A stretch of DNA of 64,000 bases from Bacteroidales bacterium (GCA_024413595.1 JAKSUC010000013.1:1-64000); one strand, 5' to 3'; counted from the first letter of the stretch, positions 8,749-18,302 are shown. The notes: generated from the letters alone by a model not told the origin. Made by a program: numbers and translations.

Positions 8749-10206
8749 ATGAAAAACACTTACTTCGATTTAATAGAACAAAGTTTCTATTTTCCACAAG
8801 ATGGCTTTGATTTGCAAGACGGCTACTTAACATTTCATGGTGTTTCTATAAAATATTTAATAGAAAAATATGGAACACCATTAAGAATTATGTATTTACC
8901 CCGAATAGGCGAACAAATAAAACGAGCAAAAAATCTGTTTAACAGAGCCATAAAAAACAACAACTACAAAGGAAGTTATGAATATTGTTATTGTACAAAA
9001 TGTTGTCACTTTTATCATGTTGTTAGTGAGGCATTAAAATACGATGTTCAATTAGAAACTTCTTCTTCATTTGATATAGATTTGATACGTTGTTTATACA
9101 ATAACAATCAGATTGACAAAGACATAAAAATAATTCACAACGGATATAAAACTGAAGAATATATTCAAAAAATTATCGAATTACAAAAAGATGGTTTTCA
9201 TAATTCGATAATAGTTCTTGATAGTGGTGAACGAGAATTAAATACGATATTAAAATATAGCAACGAACACAAAATAAAAATAGGTGTCAGAATGGCAATT
9301 GACGAAGAGTCACAATCTGCATATTATACTTCAAGGTTAGGAATGCGACCATCTGAAATATGTAATTTTTACAAAGAATACATAAAACCGAACACAAATT
9401 TACAAATGGAAATGCTACATTTTTTTGTGGACAGCGGTATTAAAGATAGTTTTTATTATTGGGGTGAATTTCAAAAAGCTGTAAAAATTTATACTGATTT
9501 AAAGAAAATTTGTCCAGAATTAAATAGTCTTGATTTGGGTGGAGGATTTCCTATAAGAAATCAACTTGGATTTGAATACGACTATGAATACATGATACGC
9601 GAAATTGTCAAAAATATCAAAGAAACTTGTGAAAACGAAGGAGTTGAAGAACCAAATATTGTTACAGAATTTGGGAAATATACAGTTGGTGAAAGTGGGG
9701 CTATTATTTTAAAAGTTCTTGACCAAAAACAACAAAACGATACAGAACTTTGGTATATTGTTGACAATAGCTTAATGAACACTATTCCTGATGCTTGGAG
9801 TATCAACGAACGTTTTATTTTGCTGCCAATAAATAAATGGAACCATGAATGTACTCGTGCAAATATTGGTGGCATAAGTTGCGATCATAGTGATTATTAC
9901 AATTCTGAAGACATGAACCAACATGTTATTTTACCAAAATTTAATCCTAATGAAAAAGAACCTCTATATTTAGGATTTTTTCATACAGGTGCTTACCAAG
10001 ACTCTATTGCAGGATATGGTGGCATTAAACATTGTTTAATTCCATCGCCAAAACATATTGTTATTTATCGTGATCCTACAGGAAACTTTATTGATTATTG
10101 TTACAGAAATGAACAAACTGTTGATGAAATGTTTCATATTTTGGGATACGACCATCCTGAACAAAATCCAATAATAAAACCTAAGGTAAAAATTGAAGAA
10201 GAATAA
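8749..10206 (+). CDS. PLP-dependent decarboxylase (arginine/ornithine/DAP type)
   Basis: A 485-aa alanine-racemase-fold (group III) decarboxylase. The PLP lysine is in Y-C-Y-C-T-K-C-C (about residue 83). H-F-F-V-D-S-G (about 224), the phosphate-binding L-D-L-G-G-G-F-P (about 261) and a C-terminal Y-x-D...F-x-x-T-G-A-Y-Q segment complete the signature. Bacteroidota proteins of this length with a C-Y-C-T-K-C-C PLP site are usually called arginine decarboxylase, which would supply agmatine for polyamine synthesis, but ornithine or another amino acid cannot be excluded. It is a single gene, closed by a strong terminator at 10211. Confidence 0.65.
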   Translation: MKNTYFDLIEQSFYFPQDGFDLQDGYLTFHGVSIKYLIEKYGTPLRIMYLPRIGEQIKRAKNLFNRAIKNNNYKGSYEYCYCTKCCHFYHVVSEALKYDVQLETSSSFDIDLIRCLYNNNQIDKDIKIIHNGYKTEEYIQKIIELQKDGFHNSIIVLDSGERELNTILKYSNEHKIKIGVRMAIDEESQSAYYTSRLGMRPSEICNFYKEYIKPNTNLQMEMLHFFVDSGIKDSFYYWGEFQKAVKIYTDLKKICPELNSLDLGGGFPIRNQLGFEYDYEYMIREIVKNIKETCENEGVEEPNIVTEFGKYTVGESGAIILKVLDQKQQNDTELWYIVDNSLMNTIPDAWSINERFILLPINKWNHECTRANIGGISCDHSDYYNSEDMNQHVILPKFNPNEKEPLYLGFFHTGAYQDSIAGYGGIKHCLIPSPKHIVIYRDPTGNFIDYCYRNEQTVDEMFHILGYDHPEQNPIIKPKVKIEEE

Positions 10207-10210
10207 AAAA

Positions 10211-10240
10211 ATGCAGATGATTTTTTTCATCTGCATTTTT
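10211..10240. terminator. Bidirectional intrinsic terminator
   Basis: A 10-bp perfect stem (10211-10220 with 10227-10236), extended by A/T pairs and flanked by A- and T-runs, between the convergent decarboxylase and GH3 genes. Confidence 0.85.
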
Positions 10241-10270
10241 ATTTTGATATTAATGACAATTAATATTAAC

Positions 10271-12865
10271 CTAATCTACTGTCACTTTTATTGTTTGTAA
10301 ATCAGTTTTTGCGCTACTATTACCAACCCAAATTGTATAAGTTCCTGGTGTAACATTCATTGCATCAGTATTATAGTCAAAAAATTCAAATGAATTATAA
10401 GGTAATTCAACAACAGCATTTACAGTTTTTCCTGCATCAACATTTTGACGAACAAAACCACGTAATGATTTTATAGGTCCACGTTGATCATTATCTTTTG
10501 TAATATAAACTTGAACCACTTCTGTCATATTTATTTTACTTAGATTTTTAATAGGAATTGTTATTTTAATTGATGAATTTTTAGAAACTTTTTCTGCAGA
10601 TAATGATGGTTTTCCAAATTGAACTTTTGAATAATTTAAACCATATCCAAATGGAAAAAGAACATCTTCTGTAAAACGATAAGTACGATTTTCCATGCTA
10701 TAATCTTCAAAATCACCAAGATTATCAGAATTACGATAGAAAGAAATTGGAAGTTTTCCTGAAGGATTAACATCACCAAAAAGAACATCAGCAATAGCTT
10801 GTCCACCTTCTTGACCGCCATACCAAGCTTGAAGAATTGCATCACAACTTGAAGTTTCTGGAGTAAATGCAATTGCAGAACCAGACATACTTACAAAAAC
10901 AACTTTTTTACCCGCATTTTTCAAAGCTTTTAAACAATTACGTTGAACATCAGGTAGTTCAATATTTGTTCTATCTCCACCTTTAAATCCAGGAAAATCT
11001 ACAGGCATTTCTTCACCTTCAAAATGATTTGAAAGTCCACCTACAAATACCACAATATCAATACCTTTAAGATTTTCAATCAATTTATCATACGATAAAT
11101 CAACTTCGGTTCCGAAATCAAAATCTATATAAGCTTGCCATTCTGCCATGTGAACAAAATCAAGTTGAATTTTATAAGTTTCTCCTTTTTTCACATCGTA
11201 ATATGCTTTTGAAGGCATTAATTGCCAAGAACGTTTTGACGCAATTGAGTCGCCATTAATTGAAAGTTTATAAGTTCCAATTACACCAATGTTAAAAACA
11301 AGTTTTTCATCTTTTTCAGCTTTAAATTCAGTTTGATAACGTCCTGAAAATCCTTCAAGATTAACTCCATTGGCAAATTGAGTATTTCCTGCTGTTGTAA
11401 GTTTAATTGGATCAGTAATATAAACAGTAGCAACAACATCGCCAGAAAATTCACGATTATTTTTATAAGTTGCTTGAATTCCTTTTTTACCTTCAAAAGA
11501 ACATTTATCTATGTAACTACTTGTAACTTTACCATTTACTAAATCACAAGCTAAATCATAATAAATTGCATTTTCAGAAATTTTAGATTTTACACCATCT
11601 AAAACTGTTTTTGAATAAGTTGGAACACCATTATAATTTCCACGTAAAACACTTTCGCTATTTGCGTTAGGACCTATAATAGCAATTTTCTTAACAGATT
11701 TTTTCAAAGGTAAAACATTGTTTTTGTTTTGAAGCAAAACCATTGACTCTTGTGCCATTTTTAAAGCTAATTGTCTATGTTCTTTACTATCAACCTTATC
11801 AAGTCCAATTTTTGAATGTTCAACCACTTCAGGACTATCCATTTCACCAATAGAAAAACGTCCATAAAGCAAACGATAAACACATTTGTCAATATCCGAC
11901 TCACGAAGCAAACCTCTTTTAACAGCTTCTGGAGCATTCATATAAACATATTTATTCCAAAAACATTCAACGTCAGTTCCTGAAAGAATTCCCTTTGCTG
12001 AAGAATGGATTGCATCAGAAGAAGTTTTGTGATTATCATGAAAATCCGAAATTGCACCACAATCAGAAACAACCATATATTTAAATCCCCAATCTTCACG
12101 TAAAATACGTTGCAACAAGCGAGTATTTCCACAACATGGTTCGTCGTCTAAACGTTGATATGCACACATAACTTCACGTACATCAGCTTCTTGAACAAGA
12201 GCTTTAAATGCAGGTAGATATGTTTCGTATAAGTCACGATTTGAAACATTGTTTACATTTAATGTATGACGACTCCATTCTGGACCAGAGTGAACAGCAA
12301 AATGTTTTGCACAAGCTAAAAGTTTTAAATATTTAGAACCATTTGAATTTTGTAAACCTTTTACAACTTGAACACCCATACGAGAAGTTAAATAAGGATC
12401 TTCACCGTATGTTTCCATTCCGCGTCCCCAACGTGGATCGCGGAAAATATTTACATTTGGTGTCCAAACTGATAAACTACGATATTTTATATTTGGAAGA
12501 TTATTATTTACAGCATCATTATATTTTCCTCGAAATTCGTCAGAAGTAGCATCAAAAACTTGATAAAGCAAATCTTCATCAAACGAAGCCGCCATTCCAA
12601 TAGGTTCAGGAAAAACTGTAACATCATTAACACGTCCCATTCCATGAAGAGCTTCACTCCACCAATTAAAGGCTTTTATTCCAAGTCGTGGAATTTCAGG
12701 ACTTTGATCACACATTAATTGTGATTTTTCTTCAATTGTTAATCGTGAAAGTAAATCTTTGGTTCGAGTATCAAAATCTAAATTTGGATTTTGATAAGGA
12801 TATTGTTGAGCACTAACACTCAACGATATAGCCGTAGCTATAAGTAAACTAATTGTCTTTTTCAT
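10271..12865 (-). CDS. GH3 glycoside hydrolase with PA14 insert (xylosidase/glucosidase-like)
   Basis: An 864-aa secreted protein with a signal peptide (about 1-19, ending VSA/Q). The glycoside hydrolase family 3 (beta/alpha)8 domain carries N-W-W-S-E-A-L-H-G (about 67-75), D-P-R-W-G-R-G-x-E-T-Y-G-E-D-P and the nucleophile Asp in V-V-S-D-C-G-A (about residue 265). A second alpha/beta domain is split by a PA14-like carbohydrate-binding insert at about 455-600. The tail has a fibronectin-III-like fold with F-x-G-x-G-L-(N/S)-Y. N-W-W-S-E-A-L-H-G is typical of the beta-xylosidase/beta-glucosidase branch. It is a periplasmic or surface exo-enzyme, and no SusC/D partner is adjacent. Confidence 0.9.
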   Translation of the reverse strand: MKKTISLLIATAISLSVSAQQYPYQNPNLDFDTRTKDLLSRLTIEEKSQLMCDQSPEIPRLGIKAFNWWSEALHGMGRVNDVTVFPEPIGMAASFDEDLLYQVFDATSDEFRGKYNDAVNNNLPNIKYRSLSVWTPNVNIFRDPRWGRGMETYGEDPYLTSRMGVQVVKGLQNSNGSKYLKLLACAKHFAVHSGPEWSRHTLNVNNVSNRDLYETYLPAFKALVQEADVREVMCAYQRLDDEPCCGNTRLLQRILREDWGFKYMVVSDCGAISDFHDNHKTSSDAIHSSAKGILSGTDVECFWNKYVYMNAPEAVKRGLLRESDIDKCVYRLLYGRFSIGEMDSPEVVEHSKIGLDKVDSKEHRQLALKMAQESMVLLQNKNNVLPLKKSVKKIAIIGPNANSESVLRGNYNGVPTYSKTVLDGVKSKISENAIYYDLACDLVNGKVTSSYIDKCSFEGKKGIQATYKNNREFSGDVVATVYITDPIKLTTAGNTQFANGVNLEGFSGRYQTEFKAEKDEKLVFNIGVIGTYKLSINGDSIASKRSWQLMPSKAYYDVKKGETYKIQLDFVHMAEWQAYIDFDFGTEVDLSYDKLIENLKGIDIVVFVGGLSNHFEGEEMPVDFPGFKGGDRTNIELPDVQRNCLKALKNAGKKVVFVSMSGSAIAFTPETSSCDAILQAWYGGQEGGQAIADVLFGDVNPSGKLPISFYRNSDNLGDFEDYSMENRTYRFTEDVLFPFGYGLNYSKVQFGKPSLSAEKVSKNSSIKITIPIKNLSKINMTEVVQVYITKDNDQRGPIKSLRGFVRQNVDAGKTVNAVVELPYNSFEFFDYNTDAMNVTPGTYTIWVGNSSAKTDLQTIKVTVD

Positions 12866-13200
12866 TATTATTAATTATTTTTTGGGATAAATAATACATT
12901 TAGTAATTGTACAAAACTAAATAAAATTAAGAAAAAAATTCAATAATTTATTTAATAAAAACGGATTAGATTTGATTTCAGATTAAAGTAAATGAAATGT
13001 TAGTTTGAAATAGTAAAAAAAGATATAAAAAAAATAAATATAACTGCTTAAAACGCAATATTATAAAAAAATATTTTATTGGGTAAGTGAAATTAATTTT
13101 TTAATGGTAAATGAAAGCACCGTTTAACTACGTCCTGAAATTTACCTTTTTTGAGATTTTATAACCAATGAAAAAATGTGTATTTTTATGTACTAAAAAA
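12866..13200. other. Intergenic gap with one plus-strand hairpin
   Basis: No open gene. A 7-bp stem (13106-13112 with 13140-13146) encloses 27 nt and is followed by a T6 run on the plus strand, resembling a small terminator or the end of a short RNA. No matching promoter was found. The rest is low-complexity AT sequence. Confidence 0.4.
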
Positions 13201-14571
13201 TCATAAAAACAAAGTCATAAAAATAGGTAATAAAATAATGTCTTTATCTTTCTTTAAATCTTTTGTATATAGTAAGTATCGTTGAGCAATCCATTTAGAA
13301 TATTTATCTTGAAAAGCATCTAAAGATGCATGTGTTTTATAACCAGAAGATTTTACTTCTATTGGACATATTTTAGAATTTTGTGTAATAATAAAATCTA
13401 TTTCATAATTATGTTTTTTACTTTCAGTAGGCCAAGTATAATAATAAAGTTCATAACCTTTGGCTTTAAACATTTGAGCTACCATATTTTCGTAAACATA
13501 ACCAAGATCAGAACTTAATTTATCAGAAAGTAATTTTTGATATATAATATTATCAGTGAAATCTTTATCATCAAATGCAAGTGTAATAAATAAACCCGTA
13601 TCAGCTAAATACATTTTATAACAATTATTATCACGATGAAGAGAAAGCCCTACTTGAGGATTGTTTGCATGATAAGCGAAATTAACTGTTAAACTATCTT
13701 CCATATCTGAAAGTAATTCAGATAGGGAATCTCTATTTTGACTGCGTCCAAGAACGCTTGTGGTTTGATAACGCATAGAGTTTTTAGTCAATTCAGAAGG
13801 AATTGATTTAAAAAGTCTTGATATTTTACCCGTTGAATCAATTTTTCTAAAATCATCAGCATATAATTCAATAATTTCTCTTTTAGTTTGGTCAACTTCA
13901 GAAAGATTATTTGTGTCAAGATATGTATTAATTGCTTGAGGCATACCTCCAACAATCATATAAAGTCTAAAATCTCTTAATAAACCTCTAATTGTAGCAT
14001 CACCAAGAGACATTTTACAATCAAAAGCTTTTTTTAGTAAAGGAATTGTTGTTGTGTCATCAAGAGCCCACCTAAATTCTTCATAATCCATAGGAAACAT
14101 TGTAATTCTTGTTTCTTCACTTGGTATTACAATATCTTTTATGTTTTTTTTAATTGATAATAACGAGCCTGTTTCAATATAATCGTAACGTTTGTCTTTA
14201 ACTAAATACTTTATTGCTTGACGTACTGTTGGTGCTTTTTGTATTTCATCAAAAATGATTACAGATTGTCTTTCGAATAATGTTTTTCTGTAAATAAATT
14301 GAAGTTGCAATAAAAAATAATCTAAGTCTGAAATATGAGTAATTGCTTCTAATAATTGTTCTGGAGGATTGGCAAAATCAACAATAATATATGATACATA
14401 TTCTTTTTTTGCAAATTCTTCGGCAATTGTGGATTTTCCAACTCTACGAGCTCCTTTTATAAGTAATGCAGTAGTACCGTTTTTGGAATTTTTCCATTGC
14501 AACATTTTATCATATATCTTTCTTTTGAATACTTTTGTTTTTTTCTCCATTTTCCTCAAAATGTTTAGCAT
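13201..14571 (-). CDS. AAA_14 / DUF4143 family ATPase
   Basis: A protein of up to 456 aa. The N-terminal AAA_14 P-loop domain has Walker A G-A-R-R-V-G-K-S-T (about 40-48) and Walker B S-V-I-I-F-D-E-I-Q-K-A-P (about 102-113), then T-G-S-L-L (sensor-like). The C-terminal DUF4143 domain ends in a PD-(D/E)XK-like segment, E-I-D-F-I-I...I-C-P-I-E-V-K-S-S-G. Such proteins are multi-copy in Bacteroidota and of uncertain function. Relatives start near K-R-K-I-Y-D-K-M-L, so the ATG at 14550 (residue 8) is an equally likely start. The first ATG lies in sequence that echoes the 33-bp tandem repeats just upstream. Confidence 0.8.
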   Translation of the reverse strand: MLNILRKMEKKTKVFKRKIYDKMLQWKNSKNGTTALLIKGARRVGKSTIAEEFAKKEYVSYIIVDFANPPEQLLEAITHISDLDYFLLQLQFIYRKTLFERQSVIIFDEIQKAPTVRQAIKYLVKDKRYDYIETGSLLSIKKNIKDIVIPSEETRITMFPMDYEEFRWALDDTTTIPLLKKAFDCKMSLGDATIRGLLRDFRLYMIVGGMPQAINTYLDTNNLSEVDQTKREIIELYADDFRKIDSTGKISRLFKSIPSELTKNSMRYQTTSVLGRSQNRDSLSELLSDMEDSLTVNFAYHANNPQVGLSLHRDNNCYKMYLADTGLFITLAFDDKDFTDNIIYQKLLSDKLSSDLGYVYENMVAQMFKAKGYELYYYTWPTESKKHNYEIDFIITQNSKICPIEVKSSGYKTHASLDAFQDKYSKWIAQRYLLYTKDLKKDKDIILLPIFMTLFL

Positions 14572-14594
14572 TTAATATAGCAAAAATATAGAAA

Positions 14595-14683
14595 ATGTAT
14601 GGAATCTCAAAATGTTTTTGACTGATAATGTATGGAATCTCAAAATGTTTTTAACTAAATATGTATGGAATCTCAAAATGTTT
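14595..14683. repeat. Three tandem 33-bp direct repeats
   Basis: A ~23-25 bp core beginning ATGTATGGAATCTC starts at 14595, 14628 and 14661, an exact 33-bp period. The repeats lie immediately upstream of the AAA_14/DUF4143 gene. A shorter echo of the CTCAAAATGTTT part occurs at 14555-14566 across the first start codon. The period is a multiple of three, but the frame reading toward the gene is broken by a stop. Confidence 0.85.
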
Positions 14684-14740
14684 GATTTCAAAATTTGGTA
14701 TTTAGTTGATATTTGGTTTTTTATTAAATAGTAAAATGCC

Positions 14741-14769
14741 CGTCATCTCTCATTGCGTTCGAGATGACG
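14741..14769. repeat. Palindromic element, 9-bp stem
   Basis: CGTCATCTC at 14741-14749 pairs perfectly with GAGATGACG at 14761-14769 around an 11-nt loop. It is more GC-rich than its surroundings and looks like a dispersed palindromic repeat unit. It sits downstream of the minus-strand transporter gene; no T-run follows, so it is a weak terminator at best. Confidence 0.6.
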
Positions 14770-14801
14770 CATTGGAGGTTTGGGCTTATAAATATTTGAT
14801 T

Positions 14802-15710
14802 TTAATCATTACTTTTCTTCTCTTCATGTTTACGTTTTTTTTGTAATTGCCAACTATTAAATAAATTTTGCCAAACAATATAAAACGATGAACCTAAAGC
14901 ACTTAAAGGATTTAAATAAGTTTGAGCAACCCAAATTGCAAAAATTGTATTTTTTTGACCTACATTTTGACCACAACTAACACGATCGTCAAATTTTGTC
15001 CCTATTTTTTTACCAATTATATAAAGTAAAATACATACTATTAAACTAGAAATTGCCATAAGAATATCTATATAAACATTTTCAGGTTTATCTAAAATAT
15101 CTTTAGTTGTACGTCCCATAAGAACAATAATTGAAAATGCCCACAAATAAAAAGATAAACTTGATATTTTTTGAATATTACTATGAAATTTTGGTGTTAT
15201 TTTTCTTAATAATTCTGACAAAACCATAGGACAAACTAGCATAGGAAATACCTTTTGAAGAATTGCTAAAAATCCATCAATAAATGATTTATCATTATTT
15301 TCTATCAAAGGGAAAACAGTTGGAATTAACAATGCCATTACTAAATTTACTAACAAAGTGAAACTTACAACATTAGGAGCACTTCCGCCTAATTTTGTTG
15401 TAACAACTACGGCAGCGGTTGCTGTTGGACACATTACTACAACCATTACACTTTCTGCTAATATTTTATTAAATGGTGATATTATTAAATAAGATCCTAA
15501 TCCTCCAATAATTAATACCAATAACAATAATAAATGAACTTTTTTAAATTTTAATTCACTAACCGAAACACGTGAAAAAGATAAAAATAACATTATAAAC
15601 AAATTATATGGCAAAATCCAAGACAATAAATGTGTCCATTGCCAAAATACACATCCTAATAATATTGCTAATGGAAGTGCATTGTTTTTTAAAAATTGTA
15701 AAAATTGCAT
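14802..15710 (-). CDS. Bile acid:sodium symporter-like (BASS) transporter
   Basis: A 302-aa inner-membrane protein with about nine or ten hydrophobic segments. V-V-M-C-P-T-A-T-A-A-V-V-V near residue 100 and the C-G-Q-N-V-G-Q-K-N-T segment near 255 match the crossover motifs of the BASS/SBF family, which imports organic anions with sodium. The C-terminal tail is Lys/Glu-rich and cytoplasmic. The substrate cannot be named; in Bacteroidota these proteins are rarely bile acid carriers. It lies 32 nt after the EamA transporter on the same strand and may share its transcript. Confidence 0.75.
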   Translation of the reverse strand: MQFLQFLKNNALPLAILLGCVFWQWTHLLSWILPYNLFIMLFLSFSRVSVSELKFKKVHLLLLLVLIIGGLGSYLIISPFNKILAESVMVVVMCPTATAAVVVTTKLGGSAPNVVSFTLLVNLVMALLIPTVFPLIENNDKSFIDGFLAILQKVFPMLVCPMVLSELLRKITPKFHSNIQKISSLSFYLWAFSIIVLMGRTTKDILDKPENVYIDILMAISSLIVCILLYIIGKKIGTKFDDRVSCGQNVGQKNTIFAIWVAQTYLNPLSALGSSFYIVWQNLFNSWQLQKKRKHEEKKSND

Positions 15711-15742
15711 GATATATAATTTTAATAGTTGGTTATAATTAA

Positions 15743-16654
15743 TTATTTGATTAAATCTGCTTTTGCTCTACTCTGAGTAACTGCAAAAACTCCTACAAAT
15801 ATTAATATTCCAGCTAATATTTTTATTGTTGAAAAAGTATCCATTCCTAAACTTAATGCTATAATAGTTGCTACAATTGGTTGAACATAATTATACATAA
15901 CAACAACAGTAGGACGTAATCTATGTTGTCCAATTGGTATCATAAAATAACAAATAAAAGTTCCGCCAAAAACTATATGAATTAATGCTAAATAAGCATC
16001 AAATGGTAATTCTCTGTAATTAATTGCTACCATGTCTTTTACAAAAAATGGAACAAATAAAATTGTAGCAAACAAAAACATCCATTTCATTATTGTTACG
16101 GGAGAATATTTACCTACCAAATCTTTAAACAAAACTACATAAAAAGCGAAACTAAATTGAGCTGTTAAACATAAAAGATTACCCCAAATATTAGAAACTC
16201 CTCCCCCATTTGCCGAACTGCAAACCAATATTAAAGCTCCAGATATTCCGCAAACAATTCCTCCTACTTTTAAAACTGAAATTGGTTCTTTTAAAATCAA
16301 AGCTGACAAAATCATTGTAATTACAGGCAAAAAAGTAACAATTACTGTTGCATCAACGGGCGATGTTAACGAAACACCTGTAATAAACGAACCTTGATTA
16401 AACATTACTGCTAACATAGATGCAAAAAGAAGACGAATTTTATCTTTTCTACAAACATCTTCCTTTTTTAAAAACAAAGAAGCAATCCAAAAAAGTAAAC
16501 AAGCACCTGCAACTCTAAAACCTGTAACAGCAAATGATGAAACACTATCAAAACTCATCAAAAATTTACTTGCAGGAGCCATTATTCCCCAAATAATGTT
16601 GGCAACAAACATTGCAACATGACCACCAAAGGCATGTTTATCAAATGATTTCAT
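15743..16654 (-). CDS. EamA/DMT-superfamily transporter
   Basis: A 303-aa protein with ten hydrophobic segments arranged as two EamA repeats (about 10-145 and 155-295). Characteristic patterns are N-I-I-W-G-x-x-x-P near residue 20 and P-V-D-A-T-V-I-V-T-F-L-P-V near 98, with the second repeat starting G-N-L-L-C-L-T-A-Q. DMT proteins export metabolites or amino acids. Its ATG overlaps the Nudix stop codon by one base (TAATG), which suggests translational coupling and regulation by the upstream Nudix protein. The substrate is unknown. Confidence 0.85.
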   Translation of the reverse strand: MKSFDKHAFGGHVAMFVANIIWGIMAPASKFLMSFDSVSSFAVTGFRVAGACLLFWIASLFLKKEDVCRKDKIRLLFASMLAVMFNQGSFITGVSLTSPVDATVIVTFLPVITMILSALILKEPISVLKVGGIVCGISGALILVCSSANGGGVSNIWGNLLCLTAQFSFAFYVVLFKDLVGKYSPVTIMKWMFLFATILFVPFFVKDMVAINYRELPFDAYLALIHIVFGGTFICYFMIPIGQHRLRPTVVVMYNYVQPIVATIIALSLGMDTFSTIKILAGILIFVGVFAVTQSRAKADLIK

Positions 16655-17346
16655 TAAATTTCAAAATTAAATCCATGTTCTGACAACTCTTGATAACGTT
16701 CACGATTAAAACTCATTAAACGTGGCGCTCGGTGAGCTACATTTAACACTTTTTCATCAAGTAAATTTAAAAGACCTGTTTTAAGAATTTTTCCTGAAAA
16801 ATTTCTACGGTCAAATTTACATTCAAGAACAGCTTCATAAAGAGTTTGAAGTTGTGTCATAGTAAATTTTCGATCAAGTAGTTCAAAGCCAATAGGTTTA
16901 TAACGAATTTGTCCTTGAATACGTTTTTTTGCAATATTAAGAATTTCAGCATGATCAAACGCAAGAGATGGTAAATCATTGATTTTAAACCAATCAGCTT
17001 GAGACGCATCACTTCCGCCTTTGGGTTTAAAATCTTCGCTACGAACCAAAGCATAATAAGCCACAGAAACAACACGGTCGCGCGGATCTCGATTTAATGC
17101 TCCAAAAGTAAACAATTGTTCCATAAAAACATTTGTTACTCCAGTTTCTTCATACAATTCGCGACGTGCACAATCATCAATAGTTTCGTCAATATGAACA
17201 AAACCTCCAGGAAGTGCGTAACAATCTTTATAAGGTTCAATACCACGTTTTATTAATAAGACGTTAAGTTGCTTTCCATCAAAGCCAAACACTACACAAT
17301 CTACTGCCAACGCAGGACGAGGAAATTCATATTCAAACTTGGTCAT
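16654..17346 (-). CDS. Nudix-domain protein with winged-helix tail (NrtR-like regulator)
   Basis: A 230-aa protein. Residues about 45-68 carry a complete Nudix box (G-x5-E-x7-R-E-L-x-E-E-T-G-V). The C-terminal part (about 155-225) has the winged-helix layout of the NrtR/AraR-like Nudix regulators (F-T-M-T-Q-L-Q-x-L-Y-E, then R-R-N-F-S-G-K-I and a basic wing). In Bacteroidota such proteins usually regulate NAD or sugar metabolism genes and keep or lose hydrolase activity; here the Nudix residues look intact. The gene heads an operon with the EamA transporter and perhaps the BASS transporter, so these are its likeliest targets. Confidence 0.8.
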   Translation of the reverse strand: MTKFEYEFPRPALAVDCVVFGFDGKQLNVLLIKRGIEPYKDCYALPGGFVHIDETIDDCARRELYEETGVTNVFMEQLFTFGALNRDPRDRVVSVAYYALVRSEDFKPKGGSDASQADWFKINDLPSLAFDHAEILNIAKKRIQGQIRYKPIGFELLDRKFTMTQLQTLYEAVLECKFDRRNFSGKILKTGLLNLLDEKVLNVAHRAPRLMSFNRERYQELSEHGFNFEI

Positions 17347-17558
17347 ATTTCTTTGCGTTTATTTTACGCAAAATAATAAAATGATTGTTAATTTAAGAAT
17401 TATGAATTAAGAAATAAGGGTTAATTATTTATTTGAAATTCTAAAGAAATTTTTAGGTATAATATTTGAAAATATTAAAACATTACAAAATAAACTATTG
17501 TTAGTCGAAAAATTATTCGATTTTGTCGAAAAAATAACAAATAAAAATATATTAAAAA

Positions 17559-17566
17559 TAGTTTTG
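17559..17566 (+). promoter_or_regulatory. Promoter -7 box TAGTTTTG
   Basis: A TAnnTTTG match 61 nt upstream of the ATG at 17628. The gap implies a roughly 50-nt 5' untranslated region. Confidence 0.5.
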
Positions 17567-17627
17567 CATTGTGATTTAAAGGAAATGATAGAAAACTGAT
17601 ATAAATTAACCTTAAAAAATACGTAAA

Positions 17628-18284
17628 ATGAAATTGAAATTAATTATCGTATCAGCATTAATGGCTGTTTGTTCATCAGTGATGGCACAAGAAGATAACG
17701 AAATGCGCACTTTATTTAATAAAGGTGAAGCAAAATGGGGTGGAGAAATCACATTTTTAGGTGGTTATTCAAATTTTGATGAACGTGGTTATGGTGAATT
17801 TGGATGTGAAATTGGCGCAATCAGAAACCATACTTTAGAATTAGGACTTTGGGGACAAGGCACTATATCAGAAGCATTTACTGATAAAAATTTTGACGAA
17901 AAATGCTTATTTGGTGGTGGTTTTGGTGGTGTTTTTATAAAACCGATAATTATGCCTGAGTCACCTATTCATTTTTCAATTCCAATTAGAATAGGTGGTG
18001 GTTGTATTGGATATTACAATTCTGATTATTTTTGGGATGATGATTGGGATCGTTATCATCACTATCGCTACGATGAAGATATTGATGAATGTGCTATATT
18101 TGTATTTCAACCAGGAGTAAACGTTGATTTTAAACTACTTAAACATTTTCAAATGTCATTAGGAGTTTCATATAGAATGTATGGTTCTCTTGATTTATAC
18201 TATCCAAACGGCGATGTTATTGCTAAAAAACAAGACTTAAACGGACTGATTTATAGCGTAAACTTTAGTTTCGGAATGTTCTAA
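17628..18284 (+). CDS. Secreted outer-membrane-barrel-like protein, paralogue of 740-1378
   Basis: A 218-aa protein with a signal peptide (about 1-20, ending VMA/Q). Glycine-rich alternating strands, an Asp/His/Tyr-rich loop near residue 135-150 (D-D-D-W-D-R-Y-H-H-Y-R-Y-D-E-D) and a terminal strand ending in Phe suggest a small outer-membrane barrel. It shares the HFSIPxRIG, PG-V-N-V-D-F, G-V-S-Y-R and D-L-N-G segments with the product of 740-1378. The acidic/His loop could bind metal, but that is speculation. It is a single gene between its own promoter and a 13-bp-stem terminator. Confidence 0.6.
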   Translation: MKLKLIIVSALMAVCSSVMAQEDNEMRTLFNKGEAKWGGEITFLGGYSNFDERGYGEFGCEIGAIRNHTLELGLWGQGTISEAFTDKNFDEKCLFGGGFGGVFIKPIIMPESPIHFSIPIRIGGGCIGYYNSDYFWDDDWDRYHHYRYDEDIDECAIFVFQPGVNVDFKLLKHFQMSLGVSYRMYGSLDLYYPNGDVIAKKQDLNGLIYSVNFSFGMF

Positions 18285-18302
18285 ACTATAAAATAATATG
18301 TT

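Noticed and set aside
14595-14683. CRISPR array
   Set aside because: Only three units with near-identical 8-10 bp spacers, no cas genes, and a period too short for repeat plus spacer.
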